In this document: positions 7,751 to 16,827 of the stretch, in pieces
Layout: each line of letters opens with the position of its first letter
Numbering within the stretch: position 1 is the first letter of the stretch
From: Arthrobacter psychrolactophilus
GTDB lineage: Bacteria > Actinomycetota > Actinomycetes > Actinomycetales > Micrococcaceae
DNA length: 32,479 nt
Assembly: GCF_003219795.1 (NCBI RefSeq)
Contig: NZ_QJVC01000030.1
Span: 1 to 32,479, forward strand
Direction: 5' to 3'
Notes under the pieces: model-generated
What the model saw: only the letters and a program-made list of their open reading frames with translations
What the model was told of the DNA's origin: nothing
The model's database searches: none
Translations under genes and position numbers: made by a program

Positions 7751-10095
7751 CTGGTGAATCACCCTCGCATGAGATTTTGGCTCAAAATGGTGGCACGCCA
7801 GCGTCAGGTGCCGATAGCGGTACCTCGCGCCCGGTAGAGCCGAGACCCACTTTCCCTGGGCGCCGAGAGCGCACCAGATCGCGTCTAGCACGGTTGACCG
7901 GATGGTCCACCGAGAGCTATTCGCCCATCCTGGAACCTCTGCTGCGCATTGTTCGCGCGAGGAACCCTAAAGAAGACTTTGATCTGATTCAGCGTGCCTT
8001 CACCGTGGCGGAAAAATACCACGAGGGCCAAAAGCGCAAGAGTGGCGATCCCTACATCACCCACCCCGTCGCCGTGGCGACGATCCTTGCCGAGATGGGC
8101 ATGACCGGCAGCACGCTGGCGGCCGCTCTCCTGCATGACACCGTGGAAGACACGGACTACACGCTGGCCGAGCTCGAACGTGACTTTGGTAAGGAAATCA
8201 CGATCCTCGTGGACGGCGTGACCAAGCTCGATAAGGTCGAGTTCGGCGACGCCGCACAGGCCGAAACCGTGCGCAAGATGGTCATCGCGATGGCCAAGGA
8301 CATTCGGGTGCTGGTTATTAAACTGGCAGACCGTTTGCACAACGCCCGCACCTGGCGTTTCGTCTCGGCAGCCTCCTCGGGCAAAAAGGCCCGCGAAACC
8401 CTGGATATCTTCGCCCCGCTCGCTCATCGCCTCGGCATGAACGCGGTGAAGTGGGAACTGGAGGAGCTTTCCTTCGCGGCGCTATACCCGAAGGTGTATG
8501 AAGAGATCGTCCGGATGGTCCAGGACCGTTCCCCGGAACGCGAAAAGCAACTGAGCATCATTCGGCGTGAAATCGTCGACGTCATGCAGGCCTCCAAGCT
8601 CAAGGCTGAAGTCTCCGGACGCCCGAAGCATTACTACTCCATCTACCAAAAGATGGTGGTCCGCAACAAGGACTTCGACGACATTAACGATCTCCTTGGC
8701 GTTCGCGTCATTGTCGAGACCGTCGGCGATTGTTATGCGGCGCTGGGTCAGATTCACTCCCTGTGGACGCCTCTGGTGGGCCGTTTCAAGGACTACATCG
8801 CCCTACCCAAGTTCAATATGTACCAGTCCTTGCACACTACGGTGGTGGGCCCCGGCGGCAAGCTCGTCGAGATTCAGATTCGCACCCTGGATATGCACCA
8901 GCGTGCCGAGTACGGTGTTGCGGCGCACTGGAAGTACAAGTCAGGCAACAAGGCCCCGGTCAGTGTCGAGGAAGACATGAACTGGCTGCGCTCCTTGCTT
9001 GACTGGCAGCGCGAAACAAGTGACTCCAACGAGTTCCTGGACTCCTTGCGGTATGAGATGAACGCCAAGGAAGTGTACGTCTACACTCCCAAGGGCAAGA
9101 TCATCGCCCTGCCCGAGGGTGCCACCCCCGTGGACTTTGCCTACTCCGTGCACACCGAGGTGGGAAACCGCACCATTGGTGCCCGCGTCAATGGAAAGCT
9201 GGTCCCGCTTAACAGCGAGCTGGCCCATGGTGACACCGTTGAGGTGTTCACCAATAAGGCCGAGGGAGCTGGCCCGAGCCAGGACTGGCAAAACTTTGTC
9301 AAGAGTGCCCGCGCCCGGAACAAGATCCGTCAGTGGTTCACCAAGGAACGCCGTGACGAGTCCATTGAAAAGGGCAAGGAACTGCTGACCAAGGCCATGC
9401 GGAAGGCCAATCTGCCATTGCAGAAGATGCTCACGCATGACGGCCTCCTCGCCGTGACCGAGCACTTCCACTACGTCGACATCGCGGGACTCTACGCCGC
9501 GGTAGGGGACGGGCACACCTCGGCCCAGTCCGTCGTCGAACGTCTGCGCGAAGTACTGGGCGTCAGCGATTACATCGAAGATGCGCCGGCCCCGCCCACA
9601 ACGCACCAGTCCAATGCCCGGTCCCGGATCTCCGAATCTGGCGTCATCGTGCACGGCATGGGCGAGGTTCTCGTCAAGCTGGCAAGATGTTGCACACCGG
9701 TTCCGCCGGATCCGATCTCGGGCTTTGTCACGAAGGGTTCCGGAATCTCGGTGCACCGGCAGGACTGCCCCAATTTGCTGCACATGAAGAGCGAACCCGA
9801 CCGCTTGGTCGACGTCGCCTGGGCGCCCACCCAATCCGGGGTGTTCCTCGTGGAGATTCAGGTTGAAGCCCTGGACCGCAAGAGTCTCCTGGCCGATGTG
9901 ACGCGGGTGCTGTCTGAGAATCACGTCAACATCCTGGCCGCCGGGGTCAGCACTACGCGCGACCGTGTGGCCATGTCCAAGTTTGCCTTTGAGATGGGCG
10001 ATCCGCAGTATCTGGACCACGTACTCAACGCCGTCCGCCGCATCGACGGGGTCTTTGACGTGTACCGTGCCACTGGGACGCAACGCCGGGCCTAG
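7747..10095 (+). CDS. relA: Bifunctional (p)ppGpp synthetase/hydrolase Rel
   Basis: Rel makes (p)ppGpp from ATP and GDP/GTP on starved ribosomes and also degrades it. The 782-residue protein has the full long-RSH layout: HD hydrolase with LHDTVEDT (His130-Asp131), synthetase domain with RNKD (306-309), the RxKD motif typical of bifunctional enzymes rather than the ExDD of monofunctional RelA, a TGS domain (about 441-503), a zinc-finger region with Cys648-Cys649 (RCCTPVPPDP) and a C-terminal ACT domain (about 700-775). TTG 7747 is chosen because GGGAGG (7734-7739) is 7 nt upstream. ATG 7717 would add ten residues but its AGGGGG is only 3 nt away. The TTG overlaps the stop of a short upstream ORF. 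Confidence 0.96.
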   Translation: MTGESPSHEILAQNGGTPASGADSGTSRPVEPRPTFPGRRERTRSRLARLTGWSTESYSPILEPLLRIVRARNPKEDFDLIQRAFTVAEKYHEGQKRKSGDPYITHPVAVATILAEMGMTGSTLAAALLHDTVEDTDYTLAELERDFGKEITILVDGVTKLDKVEFGDAAQAETVRKMVIAMAKDIRVLVIKLADRLHNARTWRFVSAASSGKKARETLDIFAPLAHRLGMNAVKWELEELSFAALYPKVYEEIVRMVQDRSPEREKQLSIIRREIVDVMQASKLKAEVSGRPKHYYSIYQKMVVRNKDFDDINDLLGVRVIVETVGDCYAALGQIHSLWTPLVGRFKDYIALPKFNMYQSLHTTVVGPGGKLVEIQIRTLDMHQRAEYGVAAHWKYKSGNKAPVSVEEDMNWLRSLLDWQRETSDSNEFLDSLRYEMNAKEVYVYTPKGKIIALPEGATPVDFAYSVHTEVGNRTIGARVNGKLVPLNSELAHGDTVEVFTNKAEGAGPSQDWQNFVKSARARNKIRQWFTKERRDESIEKGKELLTKAMRKANLPLQKMLTHDGLLAVTEHFHYVDIAGLYAAVGDGHTSAQSVVERLREVLGVSDYIEDAPAPPTTHQSNARSRISESGVIVHGMGEVLVKLARCCTPVPPDPISGFVTKGSGISVHRQDCPNLLHMKSEPDRLVDVAWAPTQSGVFLVEIQVEALDRKSLLADVTRVLSENHVNILAAGVSTTRDRVAMSKFAFEMGDPQYLDHVLNAVRRIDGVFDVYRATGTQRRA

Positions 10096-10108
10096 GTCGC
10101 GAGCGTCT

Positions 10109-10160
10109 TGCTCGAGGATGGTTTATTGGGCCGCTGGTCCCTTGAGCATTTCCTCGAGCA
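10109..10160. other. Inverted repeat at the convergent end of rel
   Basis: TGCTCGAGGA (10109-10118) and TCCTCGAGCA (10151-10160) are perfect complements around a 32-nt interior. The structure lies between the rel stop and the end of the convergent minus-strand gene and enters its last codons. No T run is present. It may serve as a shared structural terminator; that role is inferred. Confidence 0.4.
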
Positions 10161-10716
10161 GTGCCTGCCCCCGAATCTTCCCCGGGATGTTTCTTGCTGT
10201 CCCAAGAGCCTGTTGAATGCGGCCCAGAGGGCAATTCAGTGTGGCTGCCTGACTCAGGCGCAACAACACCGCCCGCGCAACCCCGAGTGGGGCGGTGCGG
10301 GCAATATCCACAGCTGTCCGCAAAGGGCTCGTGACGAGCGTGTCTCCCAGACTCTGAAGGTCAAAGCGTTCCAAGGTGACCTCCCGTAAGGTGCAGCCGC
10401 TGAAGGGCGGCAGCGAGGCGCTCTTTCCCGTGTGATCCTGCACGAGTGAGACGACCTTGGGCGGGGGAGCACAGCCGTACACCCACGCGGCAGAGAGCTG
10501 ACTGAGCGCAGCACGGTGCAGCAGCGCCGGTGGTATTTGGTAAGCCAGCGCCGCGGCACGCAACGGCACGGTTTCGGTGACCGTCACGGGCCGGAACGCA
10601 TCCCCAATGATTGGCCAGAGTACGCCGTCGATCTTCATGGCATGGAGCTCGGCCAGGGTGAAGAGCCGCCCGGGAACAAAGAGGACAGTGCCGGTGGAAA
10701 CATCAATCTCGCTCAT
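10123..10716 (-). CDS. AbiEi-like protein of unknown function
   Basis: A 197-residue protein, apparently cytoplasmic, with no signal peptide or membrane segment. The order of motifs, PLRAAALAYQIPPALLHRAALSQLSAAWVYG (about 51-81), a charged CTLREVTLERFD stretch and TSPLRTAVDIARTAP (about 129-143), resembles actinobacterial proteins annotated as AbiEi-family antitoxin or transcriptional regulator. The usual N-terminal winged helix is not obvious, and there is no AbiEii nucleotidyltransferase nearby, so toxin-antitoxin function is not supported. ATG 10716 has AAGGAG 12 nt and AGG 8 nt upstream. It lies between convergent rel and the same-strand DUF349 gene, from which it is separated by a strong terminator, so it probably has its own promoter. 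Confidence 0.75.
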   Translation of the reverse strand: MSEIDVSTGTVLFVPGRLFTLAELHAMKIDGVLWPIIGDAFRPVTVTETVPLRAAALAYQIPPALLHRAALSQLSAAWVYGCAPPPKVVSLVQDHTGKSASLPPFSGCTLREVTLERFDLQSLGDTLVTSPLRTAVDIARTAPLGVARAVLLRLSQAATLNCPLGRIQQALGTARNIPGKIRGQALLEEMLKGPAAQ

Positions 10717-10740
10717 GCTCTAAGCCTGCTCCTTGAATCG

Positions 10741-10793
10741 GGCAAGCAAAAGGCCTCCCGGCCAGGTTGTGGATAACCTGGCCGGGAGGCCTT
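10741..10793 (-). terminator. Intrinsic terminator of the DUF349 gene
   Basis: A perfect 19-bp stem (10750-10768 with 10775-10793) and 6-nt loop, very GC-rich with AAGG/CCTT ends. On the minus strand it is followed by TTGCTTGCC, so the stem base plus tail give a short T-rich stretch. It lies 33 nt after the DUF349 stop and just before the next minus-strand gene. Confidence 0.88.
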
Positions 10794-10825
10794 CAGTGAC
10801 GGTGCTTGCTGACGATTCCTAGGGA

Positions 10826-12295
10826 CTAGGAGAAGTCGGCTGCTGCCTTCTGGATCTGCTCGAGCCACAGTTCACGGGCTGCAAGAGCCTCGGAAGCCTT
10901 GGCAACCTTGCGGGCGTCTCCGGCCTTTTCAGCCTTGGCGAGATCATCCTTGAGGCCTGCAATGGTGGCCTCAAGCTGGCTCAGGGCGCTGCTGGTGCGA
11001 GCCTTGGCTTCCGGATCGCTCCGGCGCCAGTTGTCTTCGTCGGCTGCGCGAACAGCGTCCTCGACCTTACGCAGACCAGCTTCAACACGCTGCATATCAT
11101 TGCGGGGAACCTTGCCGGCTTCCTCCCAGCGATCGCGGATGTTCTGCAAGGTCTTCTTCGTTGCGTTCAGATCCTTGATGGGAAGCAACGCTTCGGCTTC
11201 TGCGATGAGGGCTTCCTTGACAACCAGGTTGGCGCCAAATTCCTCATCGAGAGCGTTGTTAGCTTCCTGACGAGCAGCAAAGAACTTGTCCTGAGCGCCG
11301 CGGAAGCGGGCCCACAAGGCATCGTCATCCTTGCGGCTGGCGCGCGGTGAGGCCTTCCACTGGTCCATGAGGCGGCGGTATTCGCCAGCGGCGAAGCCCC
11401 ACTCGGTGGACGTTGCCAAAGCCTCGGCGGCCTCAATCAAGGACTCCTTGGCGTTCTTGGCAGCGGCATTGTTGTTATCCAACTGGGAGAAGTACGCGCG
11501 GCGGTGACGATCGAAGACCGTACGGGCGCTACGGAATCGCTTCCACAGGCCTTCCTCCGTAGCGCGGCCAAGACGCATGCCCGACTTCTGAGCCGACTTC
11601 CAAGCCTCGAAGAGTTCGTTCATGCGGGCGCTGCTGACCTTCCACTGAATAGCGGTGGGGTCTTCGGCGGCAATCGTCTCTGCCTCAGCCACAATGGCTT
11701 CACGGGAGGCGAGCTCCACGGCGCGTGCGGCGTCGTGAGAGGCGCGCTCGGCTGAGCCGAGGTCCTTGATGGCTACCTCGAGGGCATCCAGACGGGCCAA
11801 GCCAGCGTTGACATCGCCAACGCTGGTGCGCTCGAGGAGCTGCTCGCGCAGGTGCGTCACGGTCTTGTTCATGTCCGTCGTGGACGCCTTGGCTTCCACA
11901 CGCTGCTCAAGCAGGGCAACCTGGGCCACGATGTCATCAAACTTGCGTACGAAGTACGTCAGGGCCTCTTCCTTGCTGGCACCCGGGTACTGGCCCACGG
12001 GGAACTCTTCGCCATCAACGATCAGGAATACGTGGCCGTCTTCTTCTGCGCGGCCGAACTTTGCAGCTTCCGAAAGATTCACGGCGGGAGCAACCGGGGC
12101 AGGCGCAACGGGAGAAGGTGCGGCAGCGGCGGGAGCCTTGGGGCGGGCCGCAAAGGCTGCCGGGGAAGGTGTCGAGACGGGAGTCGGCGTTGCCGCCGGT
12201 GTCACGTCAGGCTGTGCAGGGCTTGCCTGCTCAGTGGTTGAGTCATGCCCTGTGGCAGAGGCAAGTGTTTCGTCGGATTCTTGACTGTGTGTCAC
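10826..12295 (-). CDS. DUF349 domain-containing protein
   Basis: A 489-residue acidic protein counted from GTG 12295. An alanine/proline-rich linker (about 20-72) precedes a small domain with HVFLIVDGEEFPVGQYPG, then a coiled-coil region and three DUF349 repeats, each with a W-K/E-x-A core and an LWxRFRxAxDxF-like segment (LFEAWKSAQ...LWKRFRSAR; LMDQWKASP...LWARFRGAQ; IRDRWEEAGKVP). A final coiled coil closes it. DUF349 proteins are helical and poorly understood. The reading frame stays open upstream to 12397, but those codons look like intergenic DNA; GTG 12295 is the best family-like start although no Shine-Dalgarno is evident. It lies 122 bp downstream of the cyclophilin gene on the same strand. 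Confidence 0.88.
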   Translation of the reverse strand: MTHSQESDETLASATGHDSTTEQASPAQPDVTPAATPTPVSTPSPAAFAARPKAPAAAAPSPVAPAPVAPAVNLSEAAKFGRAEEDGHVFLIVDGEEFPVGQYPGASKEEALTYFVRKFDDIVAQVALLEQRVEAKASTTDMNKTVTHLREQLLERTSVGDVNAGLARLDALEVAIKDLGSAERASHDAARAVELASREAIVAEAETIAAEDPTAIQWKVSSARMNELFEAWKSAQKSGMRLGRATEEGLWKRFRSARTVFDRHRRAYFSQLDNNNAAAKNAKESLIEAAEALATSTEWGFAAGEYRRLMDQWKASPRASRKDDDALWARFRGAQDKFFAARQEANNALDEEFGANLVVKEALIAEAEALLPIKDLNATKKTLQNIRDRWEEAGKVPRNDMQRVEAGLRKVEDAVRAADEDNWRRSDPEAKARTSSALSQLEATIAGLKDDLAKAEKAGDARKVAKASEALAARELWLEQIQKAAADFS

Positions 12296-12417
12296 CGCTA
12301 AAAGTCTTTCGCTTGATGGATGCTGACGGGTGCTGCAAAGCGGCATGGCCAGAACCGCTTGATGGTTTTTCTTGGAATGGGCACGGACGTGCGGCATCGC
12401 AGGAAGGCCTGTAAAAA

Positions 12418-13203
12418 CTACTTGAGCTGGAACGAGTCTATCGTCACCTTGGTCGACGGCGCACCGTCGGTGGCGCCATCGGCGATCCCTGCCTTGGCAA
12501 TGTTGGTGACAACGTCGAGCCCGCTGGTGACCTTACCAACAATGGTGTAGCCGCCAGTGTCCTGCGGCAGCGTCGTGTCCTTGAAGGTAATAAAGAACTG
12601 AGTGCCGTTGGAATACGTGGTGTTGGCGCGCGCGACGGCGATGGTTCCCGCCGGGTACTTACCATCAGCCGGAGTGTTTTCTACCGGTCCCCACTGGTAC
12701 TCCGGATCGCCCTGGCCGTCACCCTTGAGGGAGCCACACTGGAGAACGCCAAAGCCTGTGCTGTCAGCCAAACGATGGCAGCTCTTGCCGGTCATGAATC
12801 CGGAATCGGCGAGGGACTTGAAGACCGCGGCGGCCTGAGGAGCCGCCGTGCCGTCCAGGCTCACGCCGAGGGGCTGGCCATTGAGGGACAAGGTTCCCGT
12901 GAAGGTTTTTCCTGCGGCGGTCTCAGCCAGCGGGACGGTGGGACTGTTGGTCTCCGCGGCTGTGTCTGTTGCCGTGGCGCTGGCGGACGCCGTGGCGTCG
13001 GAGGCCGTGTCCGTGGAGTCCTTGCCCGAGAAGACGGTCAAGGCCAGAACAATGGCAAGGGCCAGCGCAGCGACCATGGCGATGATGGCGATCAGATTAT
13101 CGCGCTTGCGGCGTTGAATCTGCTCGGCTTGCAGAGCCTGATGAGCTTCCATGCGGGCGACGCGGACCTTGGCTTCGCGGCTGGACTTATTGCTGGTGGC
13201 CAA
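12418..13203 (-). CDS. Membrane-anchored cyclophilin-type peptidyl-prolyl isomerase
   Basis: This 261-residue enzyme should catalyse cis-trans isomerisation of proline bonds outside the cytoplasmic membrane. It has a basic cytoplasmic N-terminus with a short coiled coil (about 10-36), one transmembrane helix (about 37-59), a Ser/Thr/Ala-rich linker (about 60-95) and a cyclophilin domain (about 96-259) with AGTIAVARANTTYSNGTQFFIT and the CHRLADSTGFGVLQCGSLKGDGQG stretch. In the core, QFFIT matches the family active-site strand; the usual FHR motif appears as CHR. The start is TTG: the minus-strand AAGGAG at 13217-13212 is 8 nt from it. Divergent from hisS. Confidence 0.93.
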   Translation of the reverse strand: MATSNKSSREAKVRVARMEAHQALQAEQIQRRKRDNLIAIIAMVAALALAIVLALTVFSGKDSTDTASDATASASATATDTAAETNSPTVPLAETAAGKTFTGTLSLNGQPLGVSLDGTAAPQAAAVFKSLADSGFMTGKSCHRLADSTGFGVLQCGSLKGDGQGDPEYQWGPVENTPADGKYPAGTIAVARANTTYSNGTQFFITFKDTTLPQDTGGYTIVGKVTSGLDVVTNIAKAGIADGATDGAPSTKVTIDSFQLK

Positions 13204-13442
13204 CTGTGCCTCTCCTTCAAATTGAGCGGTATGTGCGCCACATCAAAGCCGGAGCCGAACGGGCGGGTTAGGGGTGGCGTGCCAAACCTTATAAAATGGC
13301 AGTCGGTGTCAGTTTACTCACGGATTTGTCGCATGACGGCGTCCGTGAGCCTTCACATCGCAATTGCATAGAAATACCCGCCCCACCGCATCCACAGGGA
13401 TTGAATCCTGAGGACCCGGTGCATGTTAGGAGAGCAACACCC
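13204..13442. promoter_or_regulatory. Divergent region PPIase-hisS with candidate -10 and hisS leader hairpin
   Basis: TATAAAAT at 13290-13297 is a plausible plus-strand -10 box, which would give hisS a leader of about 140 nt; the same AT-rich patch could serve the minus strand. In the leader CTCACGGA (13317-13324) pairs with TCCGTGAG (13342-13349), with GTC/GAC pairing inside the loop. No T-box AGGGTGGNACCGCG motif and no His-codon run are seen, so the control mode is unknown. The hisS Shine-Dalgarno AGGAGAG is at 13428-13434. Confidence 0.4.
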
Positions 13443-14789
13443 ATGGCACGCAACGCCTCCTTGTCAGGTTTTCCCGAGTGGCTACCCGAGGAGCGGTTGG
13501 TGGAACAGCATGTGCTGGATACCCTGCGCCGCACTTTTGAACTGCACGGCTTCAGCTCGATCGAGACTCGGGCGGTGGAAACGGTAGGTCAGCTTCTGCG
13601 TAAGGGTGAGATTGACAAAGAGGTCTACGGGCTCTCCCGTCTGCAGGACGACGACGGGAATGCCGCCACGGCCACCAAGGATGACCCCAACGCGCTGGCG
13701 CTCCACTTTGACCTCACGGTGCCCTTCGCCCGCTACGTGGTGGAAAATGCTGGCTACCTCTCCTTCCCGTTCCGCCGCTACCAGATCCAGAAGGTGTGGC
13801 GTGGCGAGCGTCCCCAGGAGGGCCGCGCCCGCGAGTTCACGCAGGCAGATATTGACGTAGTGGCCGACGGCGTACTCCCGTTCCGCTACGACGTGGAACT
13901 TGCGCTCGTCATCGCCGAGGCGCTCTCTGCACTTCCCATCCCGGCCTTCAAGTTGCGGATCAACAACCGTAAGCTCGCGGAAGGTTTCTACCGCGGTATT
14001 GGCCTGACCGACACGGCAGGCGTGCTGCGCAGTATCGACAAGCTGGAAAAGATCGGTGCGCAGAAGGTTGCCGAGCTGCTCAAGACCGAACTCGGCGCCT
14101 CGGACGAACAGGCCGCCAAGGCGCTGGCCTTGGCCTCGATCCGCACCGAAGACACCTCCTTTGTTGAGAAGGTTCGCGCTCTCGGTGTGAGTGACGAGCT
14201 CATGGAGGAAGGCCTGAACGAGCTGGAGCAGGTCATCGCCGCAGCCGTCAAGAGCGCCCCGGGCTCCGTTGTGGCCGATCTCTCGATCGCCCGTGGCCTG
14301 GACTACTACACGGGCACGGTCTACGAAACGGTTCTCGTGGGTCACGAACAGCTCGGCTCCATCTGCTCGGGCGGTCGCTACGACGCGCTTGCTTCCAAGG
14401 GCAATCGCAAGTTCCCGGGCGTGGGTCTGTCGATTGGCGTCACGCGCCTTGTGGCCCGCATCCTCAGCCAGGAATTCGCCAAGGCTAGCCGTAATGTCCC
14501 CACCGCCGTGCTCGTCACGCTGGTTGATGAGGACAGCTGGTCGGAGGCTCAGGATGTGGCCGCTGCCTTGCGCGCCCGCGGGATCTCTACCGAAGTGGCG
14601 GCCAAGGCCGACAAGTTTGGCAAGCAGATCAAGTACGCGGATAAGCGTGGCATCCCTTACGTCTGGTTCACAGATGACGACGGCGCCCACCAGGTCAAGG
14701 ACATCCGCTCCGGCGAGCAAGTTGCTGCCGATCCGAGTAGTTGGATGCCTCCCGCGGCAGACCTGACGCCGCAGATCACCCTCGCTTAA
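13443..14789 (+). CDS. hisS: Histidine-tRNA ligase
   Basis: HisRS charges tRNA-His. The 448-residue class II synthetase shows the ATP/amino-acid binding strand HFDLTVPFARYV, motif 2 around QKVWRGERPQEGRAREFTQADIDVV, the histidine-A motif RGLDYYTG and motif 3 GGRYDAL...GVGLSIGVTRL, followed by an anticodon-binding domain (about 350-435). An upstream in-frame extension to 13296 exists, but AGGAGAG (13428-13434) lies 8 nt before ATG 13443, and MARNASLSGFPEWLPEER matches the actinobacterial family start. The next gene, aspS, is 181 bp away and is separated by a large inverted repeat, so the two are probably transcribed separately or joined by regulated readthrough. Confidence 0.96.
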   Translation: MARNASLSGFPEWLPEERLVEQHVLDTLRRTFELHGFSSIETRAVETVGQLLRKGEIDKEVYGLSRLQDDDGNAATATKDDPNALALHFDLTVPFARYVVENAGYLSFPFRRYQIQKVWRGERPQEGRAREFTQADIDVVADGVLPFRYDVELALVIAEALSALPIPAFKLRINNRKLAEGFYRGIGLTDTAGVLRSIDKLEKIGAQKVAELLKTELGASDEQAAKALALASIRTEDTSFVEKVRALGVSDELMEEGLNELEQVIAAAVKSAPGSVVADLSIARGLDYYTGTVYETVLVGHEQLGSICSGGRYDALASKGNRKFPGVGLSIGVTRLVARILSQEFAKASRNVPTAVLVTLVDEDSWSEAQDVAAALRARGISTEVAAKADKFGKQIKYADKRGIPYVWFTDDDGAHQVKDIRSGEQVAADPSSWMPPAADLTPQITLA

Positions 14790-14803
14790 TCCACTGTTCT
14801 TAG

Positions 14804-14876
14804 CATCTGTGTGGCAGTTATGACAGGAATTCAGGCGCAAAAAGCGCTTTCCCATGTCATAACTGCCACACAGATG
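14804..14876. repeat. 22-bp perfect inverted repeat between hisS and aspS
   Basis: The arms at 14804-14825 and 14855-14876 are perfect 22-bp complements, beginning CATCTGTGTGGCAG and ending CTGCCACACAGATG. The 29-nt interior carries a second small stem, GCGC-AAAAA-GCGC, with flanking GGAA/TTCC able to pair. No T run follows either arm. It is not coding. It could be a strong RNA structure ending hisS transcription, or a dispersed palindromic element. Confidence 0.85.
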
Positions 14877-14970
14877 GTGGGGGAGTGGAAGCGGAAGTTC
14901 ACGGTAAACTTTTAGACAAACCACTTTTGCGACCCGGATCGGGCCGCTCATTTCCATTGAAAGGAATGCT

Positions 14971-16770
14971 GTGCTGCGCACACATGACCTAGGCTCCCTG
15001 CGGGCTGAACATATTGGCCAAACCGTCACTCTCTCGGGGTGGGTTGCCCGCCGTCGAGATCATGGTGGAGTGGCGTTCTTGGACCTGCGTGACGCATCAG
15101 GCGTGGCACAGATTGTTGTTCGTGAAGAAGAAGTCTTCCACGCACTGCGCAACGAGTTCGTTTTGTCGATCACGGGAACGGTTTCACGCCGCCCCGAAGG
15201 TAACGAAAACCCGGGCCTCGCCACAGGTGAGATCGAAGTATTGGCCGATGACGTCGTCGTACTTAACGAGGCAGCTCCCTTGCCGTTCCAGGTTGACGAG
15301 CACGTTGAAGTGGGTGAGGAAGCACGCCTGAAGCACCGCTACCTGGACCTGCGCCGCCCGGGCATGCAGCGCAACATGCGTCTGCGCTCCGAGGCCAACC
15401 GTGTGGCCCGCAACCTGCTGCACGATCAGGGTTACATCGAAATCGAAACCCCCACGCTGACGCGCTCCACCCCTGAGGGTGCCCGCGACTTCGTGGTGCC
15501 GGCACGTCTGGCTCCGGGTTCCTGGTACGCGCTGCCGCAGTCCCCGCAGCTGTTCAAGCAGCTTCTGCAGGTGGGTGGCTTCGAGAAGTACTACCAGATC
15601 GCCCGTTGCTACCGCGATGAGGATTTCCGTGCGGATCGCCAGCCCGAGTTCACGCAGTTGGACATCGAGGCCAGCTTCGTTGACCAGGATGACATCATCG
15701 CCCTGGGTGAAAAGATCGTCTCCGAGCTGTGGAAGCTGATCGACGTCGAGATTCCGCTGCCGATCCAGCGTATGACCTACCGCGATGCCATGGCTCGCTT
15801 CGGTTCGGATAAGCCGGATCTGCGCTTCGGCCTGGAATTGACCGAGATGACGGAGTTCTTCAAGGACACCGAATTCGGCGTCTTCAAGGCTCCTTACGTT
15901 GGTGCCGTTGTTATGCCCGGTGGTGCGTCACAGCCCCGCCGCCAGCTCGACGCCTGGCAGGAATGGGCCAAGCAGCGCGGCGCCAAGGGCCTGGCCTACG
16001 TGCTGGTCAAGGACGAGGGCGAGCTCACCGGTCCGGTTGCTAAGAACCTGACCGACACCGAGCGCGCCGGCCTGGCCGACGCCGTGGGCGCCAAGCCCGG
16101 CGACTGCATCTTCTTCGCCGCCGGCGAGATTGCTGCCTCACGTGGACTCTTGGGTGCTGCTCGTGTCGAGATCGGTCACCGCACCGGGCTCATCAACCCC
16201 AAGGATTGGGCCTTCGTCTGGGTTGTTGACGCTCCCATGTTTGAGCCGACCAGCGTTGCTGTTGGTTCCGGCGACGTGGCCCTGGGTCACAGCGCCTGGA
16301 CGGCCGTGCACCACGCGTTCACCTCACCCAAGCCGGAGTTCATGGACAACTTCGACACCGATCCGGGCGAGGCCTTGGCCTACGCCTACGACATCGTCTG
16401 CAATGGTAACGAAATCGGTGGCGGTTCCATCCGTATCCACCGCCGCGATGTGCAGGAGCGCGTCTTCGCCGTTATGGGCATCTCCGAGGCTGAGGCCGAC
16501 GAGAAGTTCGGCTTCCTGCTCGACGGTTTCAAGTTCGGCGCCCCGCCGCATGGTGGCATCGCCATTGGTTGGGACCGTGCCGTGTCCCTGCTGGCCGGTG
16601 TTGACTCGATCCGCGACGTCATCGCCTTCCCGAAGTCCGGCGGCGGCTATGACCCGATGACCGAGGCTCCGGCCCCGATCACGGCGCAGCAGCGCAAGGA
16701 AGCTGGCGTTGACTTCAAGCCTGAGGTCAAGGCAGAAGTTAAGGCTGAGCCCAAGGCTGACGAGAAGTAA
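14971..16770 (+). CDS. aspS: Aspartate-tRNA ligase
   Basis: AspRS charges tRNA-Asp. The 599-residue class IIb enzyme has the N-terminal OB-fold anticodon domain ([19 protein letters not shown], about 20-40), class II motif 1, motif 2 with [26 protein letters not shown], the QSPQLFKQ loop, the bacterial GAD insertion (about 300-420) and motif 3 [11 protein letters not shown] near 525-535. The C-terminal 20 residues are a Lys/Glu/Ala repeat ([13 protein letters not shown]). The start is GTG 14971 with AAAGGA at 14960-14965, 5 nt upstream, and [11 protein letters not shown] is the usual actinobacterial beginning. An out-of-frame ATG at 14967 is ignored. An intrinsic terminator follows 12 nt after the stop. 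Confidence 0.97.
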   Translation: MLRTHDLGSLRAEHIGQTVTLSGWVARRRDHGGVAFLDLRDASGVAQIVVREEEVFHALRNEFVLSITGTVSRRPEGNENPGLATGEIEVLADDVVVLNEAAPLPFQVDEHVEVGEEARLKHRYLDLRRPGMQRNMRLRSEANRVARNLLHDQGYIEIETPTLTRSTPEGARDFVVPARLAPGSWYALPQSPQLFKQLLQVGGFEKYYQIARCYRDEDFRADRQPEFTQLDIEASFVDQDDIIALGEKIVSELWKLIDVEIPLPIQRMTYRDAMARFGSDKPDLRFGLELTEMTEFFKDTEFGVFKAPYVGAVVMPGGASQPRRQLDAWQEWAKQRGAKGLAYVLVKDEGELTGPVAKNLTDTERAGLADAVGAKPGDCIFFAAGEIAASRGLLGAARVEIGHRTGLINPKDWAFVWVVDAPMFEPTSVAVGSGDVALGHSAWTAVHHAFTSPKPEFMDNFDTDPGEALAYAYDIVCNGNEIGGGSIRIHRRDVQERVFAVMGISEAEADEKFGFLLDGFKFGAPPHGGIAIGWDRAVSLLAGVDSIRDVIAFPKSGGGYDPMTEAPAPITAQQRKEAGVDFKPEVKAEVKAEPKADEK

Positions 16771-16782
16771 AACCCTCTCAAG

Positions 16783-16816
16783 AGGCCGGTCTCCCGTAAC
16801 GGAGGCCGGCCTTTTT
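16783..16816 (+). terminator. Intrinsic terminator after aspS
   Basis: AGGCCGGTCTCC (16783-16794) pairs with GGAGGCCGGCCT (16801-16812) with one G-U pair, loop CGTAAC, then TTTT. It is a textbook plus-strand terminator. Confidence 0.92.
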
Positions 16817-16827
16817 CGTCCCTGGGC

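Noticed and set aside
8941-10083. Minus-strand open frame of 380 codons opposite rel
   Set aside because: Shadow of rel, with low-complexity composition and no motifs.
12310-12365. Two direct copies of CGCTTGATGG upstream of the DUF349 gene
   Set aside because: Ten-base repeats 46 nt apart are within chance expectation and no further structure surrounds them.
12296-12397. Extended N-terminus of the DUF349 protein back to 12397
   Set aside because: The 34 extra residues look like translated intergenic DNA; the sequence from GTG 12295 fits the family better.
13334-13371. Short ORF in the hisS leader as a histidine leader peptide
   Set aside because: It encodes only one His codon and has no ribosome site, so attenuation by histidine is unsupported.
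13372-13442. T-box riboswitch before hisS
   Set aside because: No AGGGTGGNACCGCG antiterminator motif or terminator pair was found.
13482-15029. Minus-strand open frame of 515 codons opposite hisS
   Set aside because: Opposite a certain gene, and it reads through the 22-bp inverted repeat; no recognisable protein.
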